Shown piece after piece: positions 27,267 through 35,590 of a DNA stretch of 40,898 nt. Position 1 is the first letter of the stretch. Each line of letters starts with the position of its first letter. Origin of the DNA: Acetobacter sp. (GTDB lineage Bacteria > Pseudomonadota > Alphaproteobacteria > Acetobacterales > Acetobacteraceae); contig JAFVHT010000032.1 of assembly GCA_017474285.1 (NCBI GenBank), forward strand, positions 1-40,898. Direction: 5' to 3'. A program made the translations under genes and the position numbers. The notes under the pieces are model-generated. The model worked only from the letters and a program-made list of their open reading frames with translations, did no database searches and was not told where the DNA came from.

Positions 27267-28536
27267 ATGCAACTAAAGAATTTAATATCGCTTGTCAGCG
27301 CTACTATAAGTCTAGCAGGCAAAGCTCACTCGCTCTACAAAAAAATGACCACCCCCCCCCCCCTCAAAACTTGAGCAGCTCGATAAAGGCTTCAATCGGG
27401 TAGCAAGCGTTGGTCGGTCTGTAGAAAGCTTTGCTGCATCAATCAACAAGACTTCCAAACATATCCCTAGCATTATTGAGAATTTTAGAAGTGTACAGCA
27501 ACAATTCTCACATCATAAAAATGATCCTATAAACACAGAATCTGACCTATCTGAATTGTCTAACAGACTTGTTAAAGATATTTCTAAGTCAGTTTCAGAT
27601 TTATATCAACAAACAGAGAATCTTTTATCTTGCGTTAATCGCAATCAAGCAGAACAACTTGCTTTACTGGATGATTTAAGACATCAAATCCATTCTAGTG
27701 AGTATAAAATACGTGAAGATATTAAAAATGCTACAAACAAAGTTCTCACCCAATCTCTTAAAGAGAGTTTTCACGAGCTGACGACTAATTATTCTATTTG
27801 CCTTAACCTTCTTGTTCAGCAAAATACTTTACCGCAAAGCGATCTCGAACACATTGAGAAGTTAGCACGTTCTCTCATTAGTCAGTATGAGACCCATTTT
27901 AAAGAGCAAGCTACTGGTAGTCCAGCACGCTTACCCTTTCTAATTGGAATCACTTTTGCGCTTGGCGCGTGGTGTGGCGCGAGAAAAATCCTAGGAAATG
28001 ACGGTTTTGCTATATGTGTTGAACATGCCAAAAGACTTTTACCCTATGTTCAAGAAGAGCAGAAAACCCTCTTACAAGAAATTACCCTATGGGAACTGTA
28101 TAGTGAAGGTAACCGTGTCTATTTGCTAGAATATTATAAAATTCTCTTTGATAATTTAAACAATATTGTACAACAACAAGATCAAGACATTCTCCTTCTC
28201 GCAGAAGAAAAACCACAAAAAGAATTACAAAAAACAAACAAGCATCATGATGATATTCAGAGACTGAAAAATCTCTTCAAACAAGCCATAAAAGAGCCGC
28301 CCATCGATATCTTACCTATTCAAGACAAGATCGAAGACTTACGAAAATGGGCAAATCTTTCTTTATTGTCTTACGAAGATGCCCAACGTCATCACTCAAT
28401 AGACGATCTACGTCAAATTTTGGGAGTTCCTTCTGATGTTCCTCTTGGAAGTTCTGCTCTAGAGTTAATGCGGCTTTCTTATATTTTACTTAAGGACAAT
28501 CGCCGTATTCTTAAAAATTACTTTCTTTCACATTAA
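27267..28536 (+). pseudogene. Helical protein of dynamin module A, out of frame at a poly-C tract
   Basis: First gene of module A. From ATG 27267 (or ATG 27255, same frame; AAAGGA at 27248-27253 is awkwardly placed for both) about 28 residues lead into a 12-C tract, after which this frame stops at 27372-27374. The frame directly after the tract is open to 28536 with no stop, so with 11 C the gene would encode about 422 residues: T-P-P-P-S-K-L-E-Q-L. The body is polar and helical with coiled-coil character. A hydrophobic patch (L-P-F-L-I-G-I-T-F-A-L-G-A-W) lies near residue 230. A short fragment could start at 27556. I recognise no family. It ends 12 bases before the GTPase, implying a shared role. 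Confidence 0.7.
27352..27363 (+). repeat. Poly-C tract (C12) in the helical-protein gene
   Basis: Twelve C residues about 28 codons from the start. As written they put the upstream start codon out of frame with the long downstream frame. Eleven C would restore a full protein, with the same T-P-P-P encoded at the C11 tract of the acetate transporter at 1382. Confidence 0.85.
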
Positions 28537-28548
28537 GGAGTTATAACA

Positions 28549-30932
28549 ATGAGTCTTAAGAGTATTAAAGAAATTTTTGCACAAGAAGAACGGTTCTGGA
28601 CAAAAAAGTTTGAGAAGATCACTGACTTTACACGCACAGTTGAATCTACTCTTCAGGAAAAAGAAGATCACGATAACTACCAAACGATTAGACGTCAACA
28701 CGCTTCATTAGAGGAAAATTATAATGAACTTCTTAAAATACTTCATTCTCCCGAAGTCGTTCTTGCTATAGCAGGCACAACAAGTGCTGGTAAAAGTACT
28801 TTTGCCAATTTTTTGATCGGTGAAAAGATTTTGCCTGTGGATCATAATGAAATGAGTGCAGGTATTGTTAAAATTTCGCATGGCGAGAAACGCAGTTTGA
28901 AAATACCCGAAAAACAGGACGTGAAGACGCGTGGGAAGTAGGACAATGGTTTAATCTCAAGGCAGACGATATCCGCACACGACTTAGAGATACAATGAAC
29001 GCGTTTCGCGAAAAACGACAAAAAAATCCTTCTCTTGAACCTGTGTGTTTTGAGGTTGAATGGCCTATTCGCTTAATGCAAAAACAAGAAAAAGCACAAT
29101 TTGGTCTACCAGAAAATGCACGAATAACTATTGTAGATTTACCCGGATTAAATTCTTTGCATGATGATCATAATAGACAAGTTATCATGCAATATATCAC
29201 CAAAGCGCTTTGCTTGATCGTTTGTAATGCTTACGACATAAACAATGAGACAGAAAAAAAACTGATTCAAGACATTGTTCAAAGCGTTATTCAATTACAA
29301 ACAGCCTCATCTTCTGTAAACCGAATGCTCTTTATTCCCAACAGAATTGATGCTTTTTTCAAGTCTCATAATGACAATAATGTCGACGCCCTTGATCGTT
29401 TCAAACGACGTATTAAAGAACAAGTTTGCGAATCATTAAGAGAAAGACTCCCTGAAGAAAACGAGTCTATTAACGCTATAAAATTTGACGCTCAAATTTG
29501 TTCTGAGCCCGCTTTGTTCGCTGTCAACGCACAACGTGCACAGACACTAGAGAAAAAAATCGAATATATTCGTAATATTAAAAAACATTATAGTGTTTTG
29601 TTTGGGGATGATTATTGGGAAGAAGAAGTGGGAAGTATTAAAAATTTAGATGATAGTCAATGTGATGCTATCATTAAAAAGACACTCGAATGTTCTTTTG
29701 CAGATGACTTTTTAAGGCATCTCAAAGACCATATCACACACAATCTTTCTGAAATTATCATCGGTGGTGCTAGAATTCAACTCTATGAGAGTTTTGTAAA
29801 GTTACGGAGTGCACTTGATCAAAGCCTTTTTGCTCACATGAAATGGACAAAGGAACAAATTGATCAGAAAAAGAAACGTCTTAATTTTGTCTGTCAAGGA
29901 ATTTTAAAAGAAGCGGAGCCCTATAAGAAGCTTCTCAAAGATATTGAAGAAAAAATTCAGGAAACAAAACAACGAACAGAAACACAAAATAATAAGAATT
30001 CTTATTGGTTAAAAAGTTTAGGTCACGTTTGTAAGGTCCTTGAGGATTTCATAGGCCAACCCAATCTTCTCTCTCCTCTTCGTAAATTACATCATGATGT
30101 TTTAATAAAACCCATTAAGATGCTGGATGATTACTTTGTACACGTCTTAAATTCTAAAAATAAAGAAGAGTTTCCTGACCAAGAACTGACTACTTTTCCG
30201 TCTTTTGATCAATTTAGTACAAGTTTAGAAAACTTCTCTAAACTATTTCCAGATAAAAATATCCTTCTTAAAGGTGGCTTTCTTCAAAATAAAGATGGTT
30301 CCTCTAGAAAGATTCAAAGTGCTATTTTAGACTTGCAAAAAGCTGTCTCTATTACCCTTAATGAAGTGATTCAAGATTCTGTACTAGTCTCTAGCTACCG
30401 TCTTCAAGATTCCTTTCAAAAATGTCAAACTCAACTTCTAACAAAATTTCAAGAGACATGTCGTGAAAAATTCAAAGAAGAACTAAAGGAGTTTGCTGGG
30501 TTGAAAGATATTTTTATCAGCGACAAGATGTTACCTCAGTTACGCTTAAAAATATCTATATCTTTTGAATTCCCGGAAACTGAACAAGTAGTAGAACGAC
30601 TAAGGGGAGGCCTTGGCATTCTCGACTTCCTGCTTGGACCAAAAAAAATTAAAGAATCAGGTATAAAAACTTCTTCTATTCCTCAAATACTTGAAAAACA
30701 AGTCCTGGAAAATGAAAATATATTAAAGTATTTTGAAGATTACATTGTCTCTTTTGTAGAGCATTTTTCTCAATTTCTTGACACAAGAATTAAGGAAAAC
30801 GTTGCTAAATACAAAAATATTCTCATGAAAAAAGATGAATCTTATGAACAGGAAAGTAAGGAAACAGAACAAAACGTACAGAAGTATAAAGACATACTTT
30901 CAAAAATGGATTTTGATCTTCCACAACTTTGA
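28549..30932 (+). pseudogene. Dynamin-like GTPase A, frameshifted
   Basis: A large GTPase of about 794 residues when joined. The first frame (28549-28941) has a helical start and the P-loop G-T-T-S-A-G-K-S-T at 76-84, then M-S-A-G. The second (open from within about 28910 to 30932) has E-W-P-I-R, G3 D-L-P-G-L and G4-like N-R-I-D, then a long helical stalk with hydrophobic G-I-L-D-F-L-L-G-P near the C-terminus, and a charged coiled coil. The frames join if one A is added to A5 at 28910-28914: the restored stretch E-D-A-W-E-V-G-Q-W aligns with T-W-E-T-G-T-W in GTPase B. AAGGAG precedes the ATG. It is either a broken gene or a sequence error; homology to B and C is clear. Confidence 0.82.
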
Positions 30933-31006
30933 AGTTAGGAAAACAAAATTAAAAAAGTTTTTCTTTAATATTACATATTTTCTTAAAAAAGGTGGAGGCT
31001 CATAAC

Positions 31007-31495
31007 ATGATAGATATAGATGGTGTAAATGTAGTAGTAGTAGTAGTAGTAGCAGTGACAGGGATAGCTGTAGTGGGTGTCGGTACTTTATTGTATAAAA
31101 AGACACACCCTAACCATTCAAATAGTCAAGAAAACGAAACAAAAGATGTTATATTTTCTGCTATTGTTAATGTAAAAGATTACAACAATATTGGAAAAGA
31201 TGATATTATAAATTTGTTTAGAAAATCTTCTTCCTATTGGATAGGGGAAAAAGAAACTTGGAGAAATTTTTTACAAAAGATAAACCTTTCTCCTCTAAAA
31301 GAAGTTCCACATCAAGAAGAAGAAGATATTATTATTGCGTATGAAATATCGTCTCTCCCTAAAAAGGAAATACCCAACAATAGAAGAGATATGCTTAACA
31401 AAATTCGGAGTAACGTTCTCTTATCTCAGGATCAGGAAATCTATCTCTGTCCGCAAAGCATTAATATTTTGGACCATGGTTTTAGGGAAATTTAA
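31007..31495 (+). CDS. Small membrane-anchored partner A1 (SYW domain)
   Basis: A 162-residue protein following GTPase A by 74 bases. ATG 31007 has GGAGG eight bases upstream (30994-30998). A hydrophobic segment at about residues 7-30 starts with seven Val encoded by (GTA)7 and should be a membrane anchor. The soluble domain (about 48-162) has S-S-S-Y-W-I-G-E-K-E-T-W, then acidic-flanked I-I-I-A-Y, and ends I-Y-L-C-P-Q-S-I-N-I-L-D-H-G-F. This domain recurs in three other small proteins of the window, each beside a dynamin-like GTPase. I recognise no family. It may recruit or regulate the GTPase at a membrane. Confidence 0.7.
   Translation: MIDIDGVNVVVVVVVAVTGIAVVGVGTLLYKKTHPNHSNSQENETKDVIFSAIVNVKDYNNIGKDDIINLFRKSSSYWIGEKETWRNFLQKINLSPLKEVPHQEEEDIIIAYEISSLPKKEIPNNRRDMLNKIRSNVLLSQDQEIYLCPQSINILDHGFREI
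31031..31051 (+). repeat. (GTA)7 trinucleotide repeat in partner A1
   Basis: Seven tandem GTA codons encode seven valines in the membrane segment of partner A1. Gain or loss of units would change anchor length without breaking the frame. Confidence 0.85.
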
Positions 31496-31734
31496 GTGTT
31501 TTCATCTTTTGAAAATTGGTCTGTATAAATCCGTATAAACCGTTATAAAAAGATCTTCAAAAGATACCCCCATAAGTCCTTTAAAATCTCTTTATAAATT
31601 TTATTTTTCTTATCTCCTTGTTTCTGTGCTTATACTATATTCGCAGTAAAGTTTTAAGAATCAATGTTTTCTTTTGTGTTTCTTTGTATTTCTTTACAGT
31701 GAGAAATCTATATCGTGATGACATGGAGTTCACT

Positions 31735-32271
31735 ATGTGTCGGGTCTTAAAAAAATGTGTTACGCGTACAGTAAAAATCGCTCTTGTTTTAGGTGTTGGA
31801 TATGTTATTTGGAAAATTCTCAACAATAAGGAAACACATTCTCACTCCAATTCTGCTTCTCATCTCCATCATCATGGGCATCATCAAGAACAAGCAAAAG
31901 CCTCTGCCTCTTTTCCCGTTTCCGTTGTTTTTGCTGCTATCCTTAAATCTGGGCAGGTAAAAAATGGGTATGAAAACTTTGCCGAACTTTTTGCACAAGC
32001 CTCTTCTTATTGGATAGATACAAAACAAAAATGGGAAGAAACCTTTGACGGTAAGGAAGTATCTATAGAAGCCATTTCTCCTGCTGACCTTCCTGAAGAT
32101 GATGAAGCAGAGATTGTGGTTCTATTCTATACCAACCTCCCCGAACATGATATTCCTAAAAATAGTCTGGATATACAAAAAATAATCAAAAAGAGAAATC
32201 TTTCCCCTTCTACTTATTATATGTACCCTCGTGATTTCAACCCTCTTCGCTATGGCTTTCAAAAAAGATAA
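31735..32271 (+). CDS. Small membrane-anchored partner A2, His-rich (SYW domain)
   Basis: A 178-residue paralogue of A1, 239 bases further on. ATG 31735 is chosen because GGAG at 31725-31728 is six bases upstream; the frame is open from 31618. Basic N-terminus, one transmembrane helix (about 14-27, A-L-V-L-G-V-G-Y-V-I-W), then a His-rich linker (H-S-H-S...H-L-H-H-H-G-H-H) that could bind metal. The domain (about 62-178) has S-S-Y-W-I-D-T-K-Q-K-W and ends Y-M-Y-P-R-D-F-N-P-L-R-Y-G-F. It is the last gene of module A, followed by a two-way terminator. Function unknown. Confidence 0.72.
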   Translation: MCRVLKKCVTRTVKIALVLGVGYVIWKILNNKETHSHSNSASHLHHHGHHQEQAKASASFPVSVVFAAILKSGQVKNGYENFAELFAQASSYWIDTKQKWEETFDGKEVSIEAISPADLPEDDEAEIVVLFYTNLPEHDIPKNSLDIQKIIKKRNLSPSTYYMYPRDFNPLRYGFQKR

Positions 32272-32342
32272 GCAGGTTTTTATTAACGTGCTACTTTAGG
32301 TAAGGTGTTGGTTCTAATACAAATCCTTTACTTTACAAAACA

Positions 32343-32374
32343 AAAAGCCCTACGCTATAAAGCATAGGGCTTTT
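32343..32374. terminator. Bidirectional terminator between module A and leucyl aminopeptidase
   Basis: AAAAGCCCTA (32343-32352) and TAGGGCTTTT (32365-32374) form a 10-base stem with A-runs on one side and T-runs on the other, so it can end transcripts from both directions. It sits between convergent stops at 32271 (plus) and 32378 (minus). Confidence 0.88.
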
Positions 32375-32377
32375 ATA

Positions 32378-33805
32378 TTATATTTCGTATAACGTACATA
32401 TTGCTTTAAAGAGAGCCCTTAAAGCAGGAGCGTCTCCCCCTTCAGGGCGTGCAGGACGGTTCGAGTCATTCCACGCGTAACTATCAATATGTACCCATTT
32501 TTGCTCTGGCTTCACAAAACGCCCAAGGAATAACCCTGCTGTTATCGCCCCCGCCATAGAACGGCTTGAGACATTGCTTATATCCGCTACTTTACTGTCT
32601 AACCATGTGTCATATCCAGACCACAACGGCAAACGCCATAATGGGTCCACCTCTGATACAGAGGCTTCATAAAAAAGAGACGCTATTTTATCATCACGGC
32701 AAAAAAGTGCTGGTAAATCAGGTCCTAATGCTATACGTGCTGCCCCTGTTAATGTTGCTACATCCAACAATAAATCAGGCTCTTCTTCTGCTGCCTCATA
32801 TAACAGATCTGCCAATACAAGCCGCCCCTCAGCATCGGTATTACCAATTTCAACACTCATCCCAGCACGGCTTTTAACCACATCTAACGGGCGCATAGCG
32901 TTCCCTGATACACTATTTTCAACACATCCTAAACGAAGTTCCAAATGAAGAGGCAAATCTTGTGCCATCATTAACTGCGCTAACGCTAAAACAGTTGCAG
33001 CCCCACCCATATCCTTTTTCATCCGCAACATAGCCGAAGATGATTTCAGATCATATCCTCCACTATCAAAACAAACCCCTTTTCCTACCAATGAAATCAA
33101 TGGAGAGTTTTTATTAGCCTTATCACTAGACCAACGGGCAACAAACACACAAGGCTCCCGTAAAGAACCTTTTCCCACATGCGCTACCAATGGATAGGCT
33201 TTTGTTAAACTATTTCCATCAACGATTTCTATTTTTGCGTCAAAAGGTTTAAGAGCAAGGCACGCCTGTTGCGCAAGTTCTAACGGACCAAGAGCATTTG
33301 CTGGTGTGTTGATCAGGTCACGCGCTAACCAAAAAGAGCGTACCATATGAAAAGCAAGCCCCTCTTTCTCTTTTTTATGCACCAATAAGCGTGGACCTGT
33401 TATTTTTGATTCAGTTTTCAGCGTATAACGATAAGCCCCTAACCCAAAACCTAAAAGAACATCCTCTCGCAACACATCGTCAGGCGTATCAACCCACCAC
33501 TCCCCTTTTGGTAAAGCAGAAGGCAATGCTCCAAAAACATAAGGATCACGCACAGATGATTCAGGAATACCTAAAAGTGCGTTCAATTGCCCATTTTCAT
33601 CAGGTAGTAAAAGCGTTTCTCCAACTTTAGCAACAAAACCACAAGCTTCAGCAAAAGCAACCGCTTTTTCCCCCATTTGTGAGGCTATTTGATTTTTCCA
33701 TTCAGAGGCTCGCACAGCATAGACTCTATGTTGCGCCTGATGAGAGTTTCCAACACGCCAGTAGTTAGACCAATCCATTTTATTTTTAGAGTCACGTGTT
33801 GCCAT
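32378..33805 (-). CDS. Leucyl aminopeptidase family protein (M17)
   Basis: A 475-residue cytoplasmic metallo-aminopeptidase that trims N-terminal residues from peptides. The M17 catalytic domain in the second half has G-K-G-V-C-F-D-S-G-G-Y-D-L-K, M-K-K-D-M-G-G-A-A, and the signature N-T-D-A-E-G-R-L, which together supply the two-zinc site. AAGGAG is about ten bases before ATG 33805. It is shorter in the N-terminal domain than E. coli PepA, nearer to PepB-like enzymes. A single housekeeping gene lying between dynamin modules A and B. Confidence 0.9.
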   Translation of the reverse strand: MATRDSKNKMDWSNYWRVGNSHQAQHRVYAVRASEWKNQIASQMGEKAVAFAEACGFVAKVGETLLLPDENGQLNALLGIPESSVRDPYVFGALPSALPKGEWWVDTPDDVLREDVLLGFGLGAYRYTLKTESKITGPRLLVHKKEKEGLAFHMVRSFWLARDLINTPANALGPLELAQQACLALKPFDAKIEIVDGNSLTKAYPLVAHVGKGSLREPCVFVARWSSDKANKNSPLISLVGKGVCFDSGGYDLKSSSAMLRMKKDMGGAATVLALAQLMMAQDLPLHLELRLGCVENSVSGNAMRPLDVVKSRAGMSVEIGNTDAEGRLVLADLLYEAAEEEPDLLLDVATLTGAARIALGPDLPALFCRDDKIASLFYEASVSEVDPLWRLPLWSGYDTWLDSKVADISNVSSRSMAGAITAGLFLGRFVKPEQKWVHIDSYAWNDSNRPARPEGGDAPALRALFKAICTLYEI

Positions 33806-34232
33806 AACCGATTTTCTCCTTTTTTAGGATTTTTACGTTCAAGCAAAGGAAAACCCCATCGCGTTAACCATAATCTTTGTATTACATCTACAAAAAATTA
33901 TATCACGCGCTTTCTAAAACGTACCTCTAAAACACTTTTTTCTCTACCCCTTTTTTAGAAATAATATGCTCACCAACAAAGGATTTATAAAAAAATGGAT
34001 CTACAAAATAATATCAACATAAGAAAGACGTCAAAAAAAGAAAAAAGTACAAATAGGTTGCTCTTTACAAAAAAGTCTTTATAATAGGGTTGTTTTAAGG
34101 GGTCGTGTTAAAATGCTGATATATAGCGTTCTACGCTTCCTCTTTACCCCTTATTTATCCCGCATTTATATATTTGGTTATATGCAAATGCGTTTTTGTG
34201 CTTTTACTCTCTAATAACTTTTGGAGATAACC
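33806..34232. other. Divergent intergenic region between aminopeptidase and ferredoxin
   Basis: 427 AT-rich bases upstream of both genes. It includes a likely ferredoxin promoter at 34058-34085. I see no additional gene or strong hairpin. Confidence 0.5.
34058..34085 (+). promoter_or_regulatory. Candidate promoter of fdxA
   Basis: A consensus -10 TATAAT at 34080-34085 is preceded, after a 16-base spacer, by TTGCTC at 34058-34063, a partial -35 match. It lies about 148 bases before the ferredoxin ATG. Confidence 0.4.
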
Positions 34233-34565
34233 ATGACCTACGTGGTCACTGAAAATTGTATTCGTTGTAAATTTATGGATTGTGTAGAAGTTTGCCCCGT
34301 TGATTGTTTCTATGCAGGGGAAAACTTTCTTGTGATCAACCCTGATGAGTGTATTGATTGCGGCATCTGCGAGCCTGAATGCCCAGCAGAAGCGATTCTC
34401 CCTGATAGTGATGATCGTGCCGCAGCATGGACTGAGATTAACGCAAAATACGCAGCGTTATGGCCCAATATCACGCGTAAAGGCACGCCACCTGCTGATG
34501 CGCAAGAGTGGAATAACCGCCCCAATAAAACAGAATTGCTTTCTGACAAACCTCATCAAGAATAG
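34233..34565 (+). CDS. fdxA: Seven-iron ferredoxin FdxA
   Basis: A 110-residue electron carrier with one [3Fe-4S] and one [4Fe-4S] cluster. The N-terminal half carries the cysteines at 9, 12, 17, 21 and 25 (C-x2-C-x4-C-x3-C-P), and the second set is at 40, 43, 46 and 50 ([12 protein letters not shown]). The C-terminal extension (W-P-N-I-T-R-K and beyond) is typical of the proteobacterial FdxA type. GGAG lies seven to eight bases before ATG 34233. A terminator follows at 34623. Redox partner not evident in the window. Confidence 0.93.
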   Translation: MTYVVTENCIRCKFMDCVEVCPVDCFYAGENFLVINPDECIDCGICEPECPAEAILPDSDDRAAAWTEINAKYAALWPNITRKGTPPADAQEWNNRPNKTELLSDKPHQE

Positions 34566-34622
34566 ACTTCATTAAGCGTAGTATAACGATACAAGCTTAA
34601 AGATTGGGTAAAAACAGATTAA

Positions 34623-34653
34623 GGGCATAGTTTCGTCTATGCCCTCTTTCTTT
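34623..34653 (+). terminator. Terminator of fdxA
   Basis: GGGCATAG (34623-34630) pairs with CTATGCCC (34637-34644) around a six-base loop, followed by the T-rich TCTTTCTTT. It begins 57 bases after the ferredoxin stop. Confidence 0.85.
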
Positions 34654-34839
34654 AAAGGTTAAGTATTTTCCTCTTAAACATCATTTTTTATTATTTTTAG
34701 TTTAAGAGGATGTTTTTATAGCCTGTTTCACGTTTATAGAATACAATTATACGCTATCATACGCACAAACCCTTGTGCTCTAGCTATACCATTAACCAAC
34801 CTAATAGCCTTACACGTTAAAAATAGTTGGATTTGATAT

Positions 34840-35484
34840 TTATCCTTTCCGAAAACCAAATTCTTTTCCAAGAAGATTTACTTTTCTAGGATAGAGATAA
34901 TAAGTAACCTCATTAGGGTGAGGATCTGCCTCTTTGATAACGTCTATAACAGTCAAAAAAGTATCAACTCTAGCTTTGTTATCCGGCCATGTAGCACGAA
35001 AAGCAATAATAACGTCAACATTATCTTCTTGTAGTGCAATATCATCGAAGAAAATAAATCGTTGTTTCTCAACACCCATTTTTTCTAAATTACTCAAAAG
35101 TTTTTTCCATGCCTTTTCTTCTCCAATCCAATAGGATGACGCATGTCTAAACCACGCAATGACAGTATCGTTCTTCTTAACGTCTTTCACTCTTACAGAA
35201 ATCGCTAAATAAACAGGTTTTCCTGGAGAGATGATTTTTTTTTCTTCTTCTACAAGAAGCTTTTCTTGTTGAGATGAAGACTCTTGAAGCTGCGTCTCTT
35301 CCTCAACATGTTGACGCTCTTTAACCCATTTCAATGCAAAGACTACAATTAAAATAATGCCTAGAAGAACCCCTCCAATTTCTCCCAATTTAGTATAACC
35401 ACTTGATGCTTTCGTTGATGGTGTATGACTTACAGCTACCGTAGTTGTTGTATCAGTTTGTGTCTTTGCATCTGTTTCCGACAT
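34840..35484 (-). CDS. Small membrane-anchored partner B (SYW domain)
   Basis: A 214-residue protein 106 bases downstream of GTPase B on the same strand. The N-terminus is polar and Thr/Ser-rich (about 1-30), then a transmembrane helix (about 33-49, G-V-L-L-G-I-I-L-I-V-V-F-A-L), then a Glu/Gln-rich coiled linker. The shared domain (about 88-214) has A-S-S-Y-W-I-G-E-E-K-A-W, V-D-V-I-I-A-F, and ends Y-L-Y-P-R-K-V-N-L-L-G-K-E-F-G-F. GGAG is about 12 bases before the ATG. Cytoplasmic orientation of the domain is likely but not certain. No known family. Confidence 0.75.
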   Translation of the reverse strand: MSETDAKTQTDTTTTVAVSHTPSTKASSGYTKLGEIGGVLLGIILIVVFALKWVKERQHVEEETQLQESSSQQEKLLVEEEKKIISPGKPVYLAISVRVKDVKKNDTVIAWFRHASSYWIGEEKAWKKLLSNLEKMGVEKQRFIFFDDIALQEDNVDVIIAFRATWPDNKARVDTFLTVIDVIKEADPHPNEVTYYLYPRKVNLLGKEFGFRKG

Positions 35485-35590
35485 AAATGTTAATATCTCC
35501 GTCTGCTCATCCTATGACCCTAGATTTTATCTTTTGAGCCTTACCTCTTCTCAGCAAAATCCCTTTTTTCCGCCATGTCTGTTAGCGACT

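Noticed and set aside
28905..28945. Programmed ribosomal frameshift in GTPase A
   Set aside because: No clear X-XXY-YYZ slippery heptamer with a following structure, and the intact paralogue B needs no shift.
34763..34778. Hairpin GCACAA-ACCC-TTGTGC as terminator of partner B
   Set aside because: The stem is six bases and no T-run follows on the minus strand; too weak to list.
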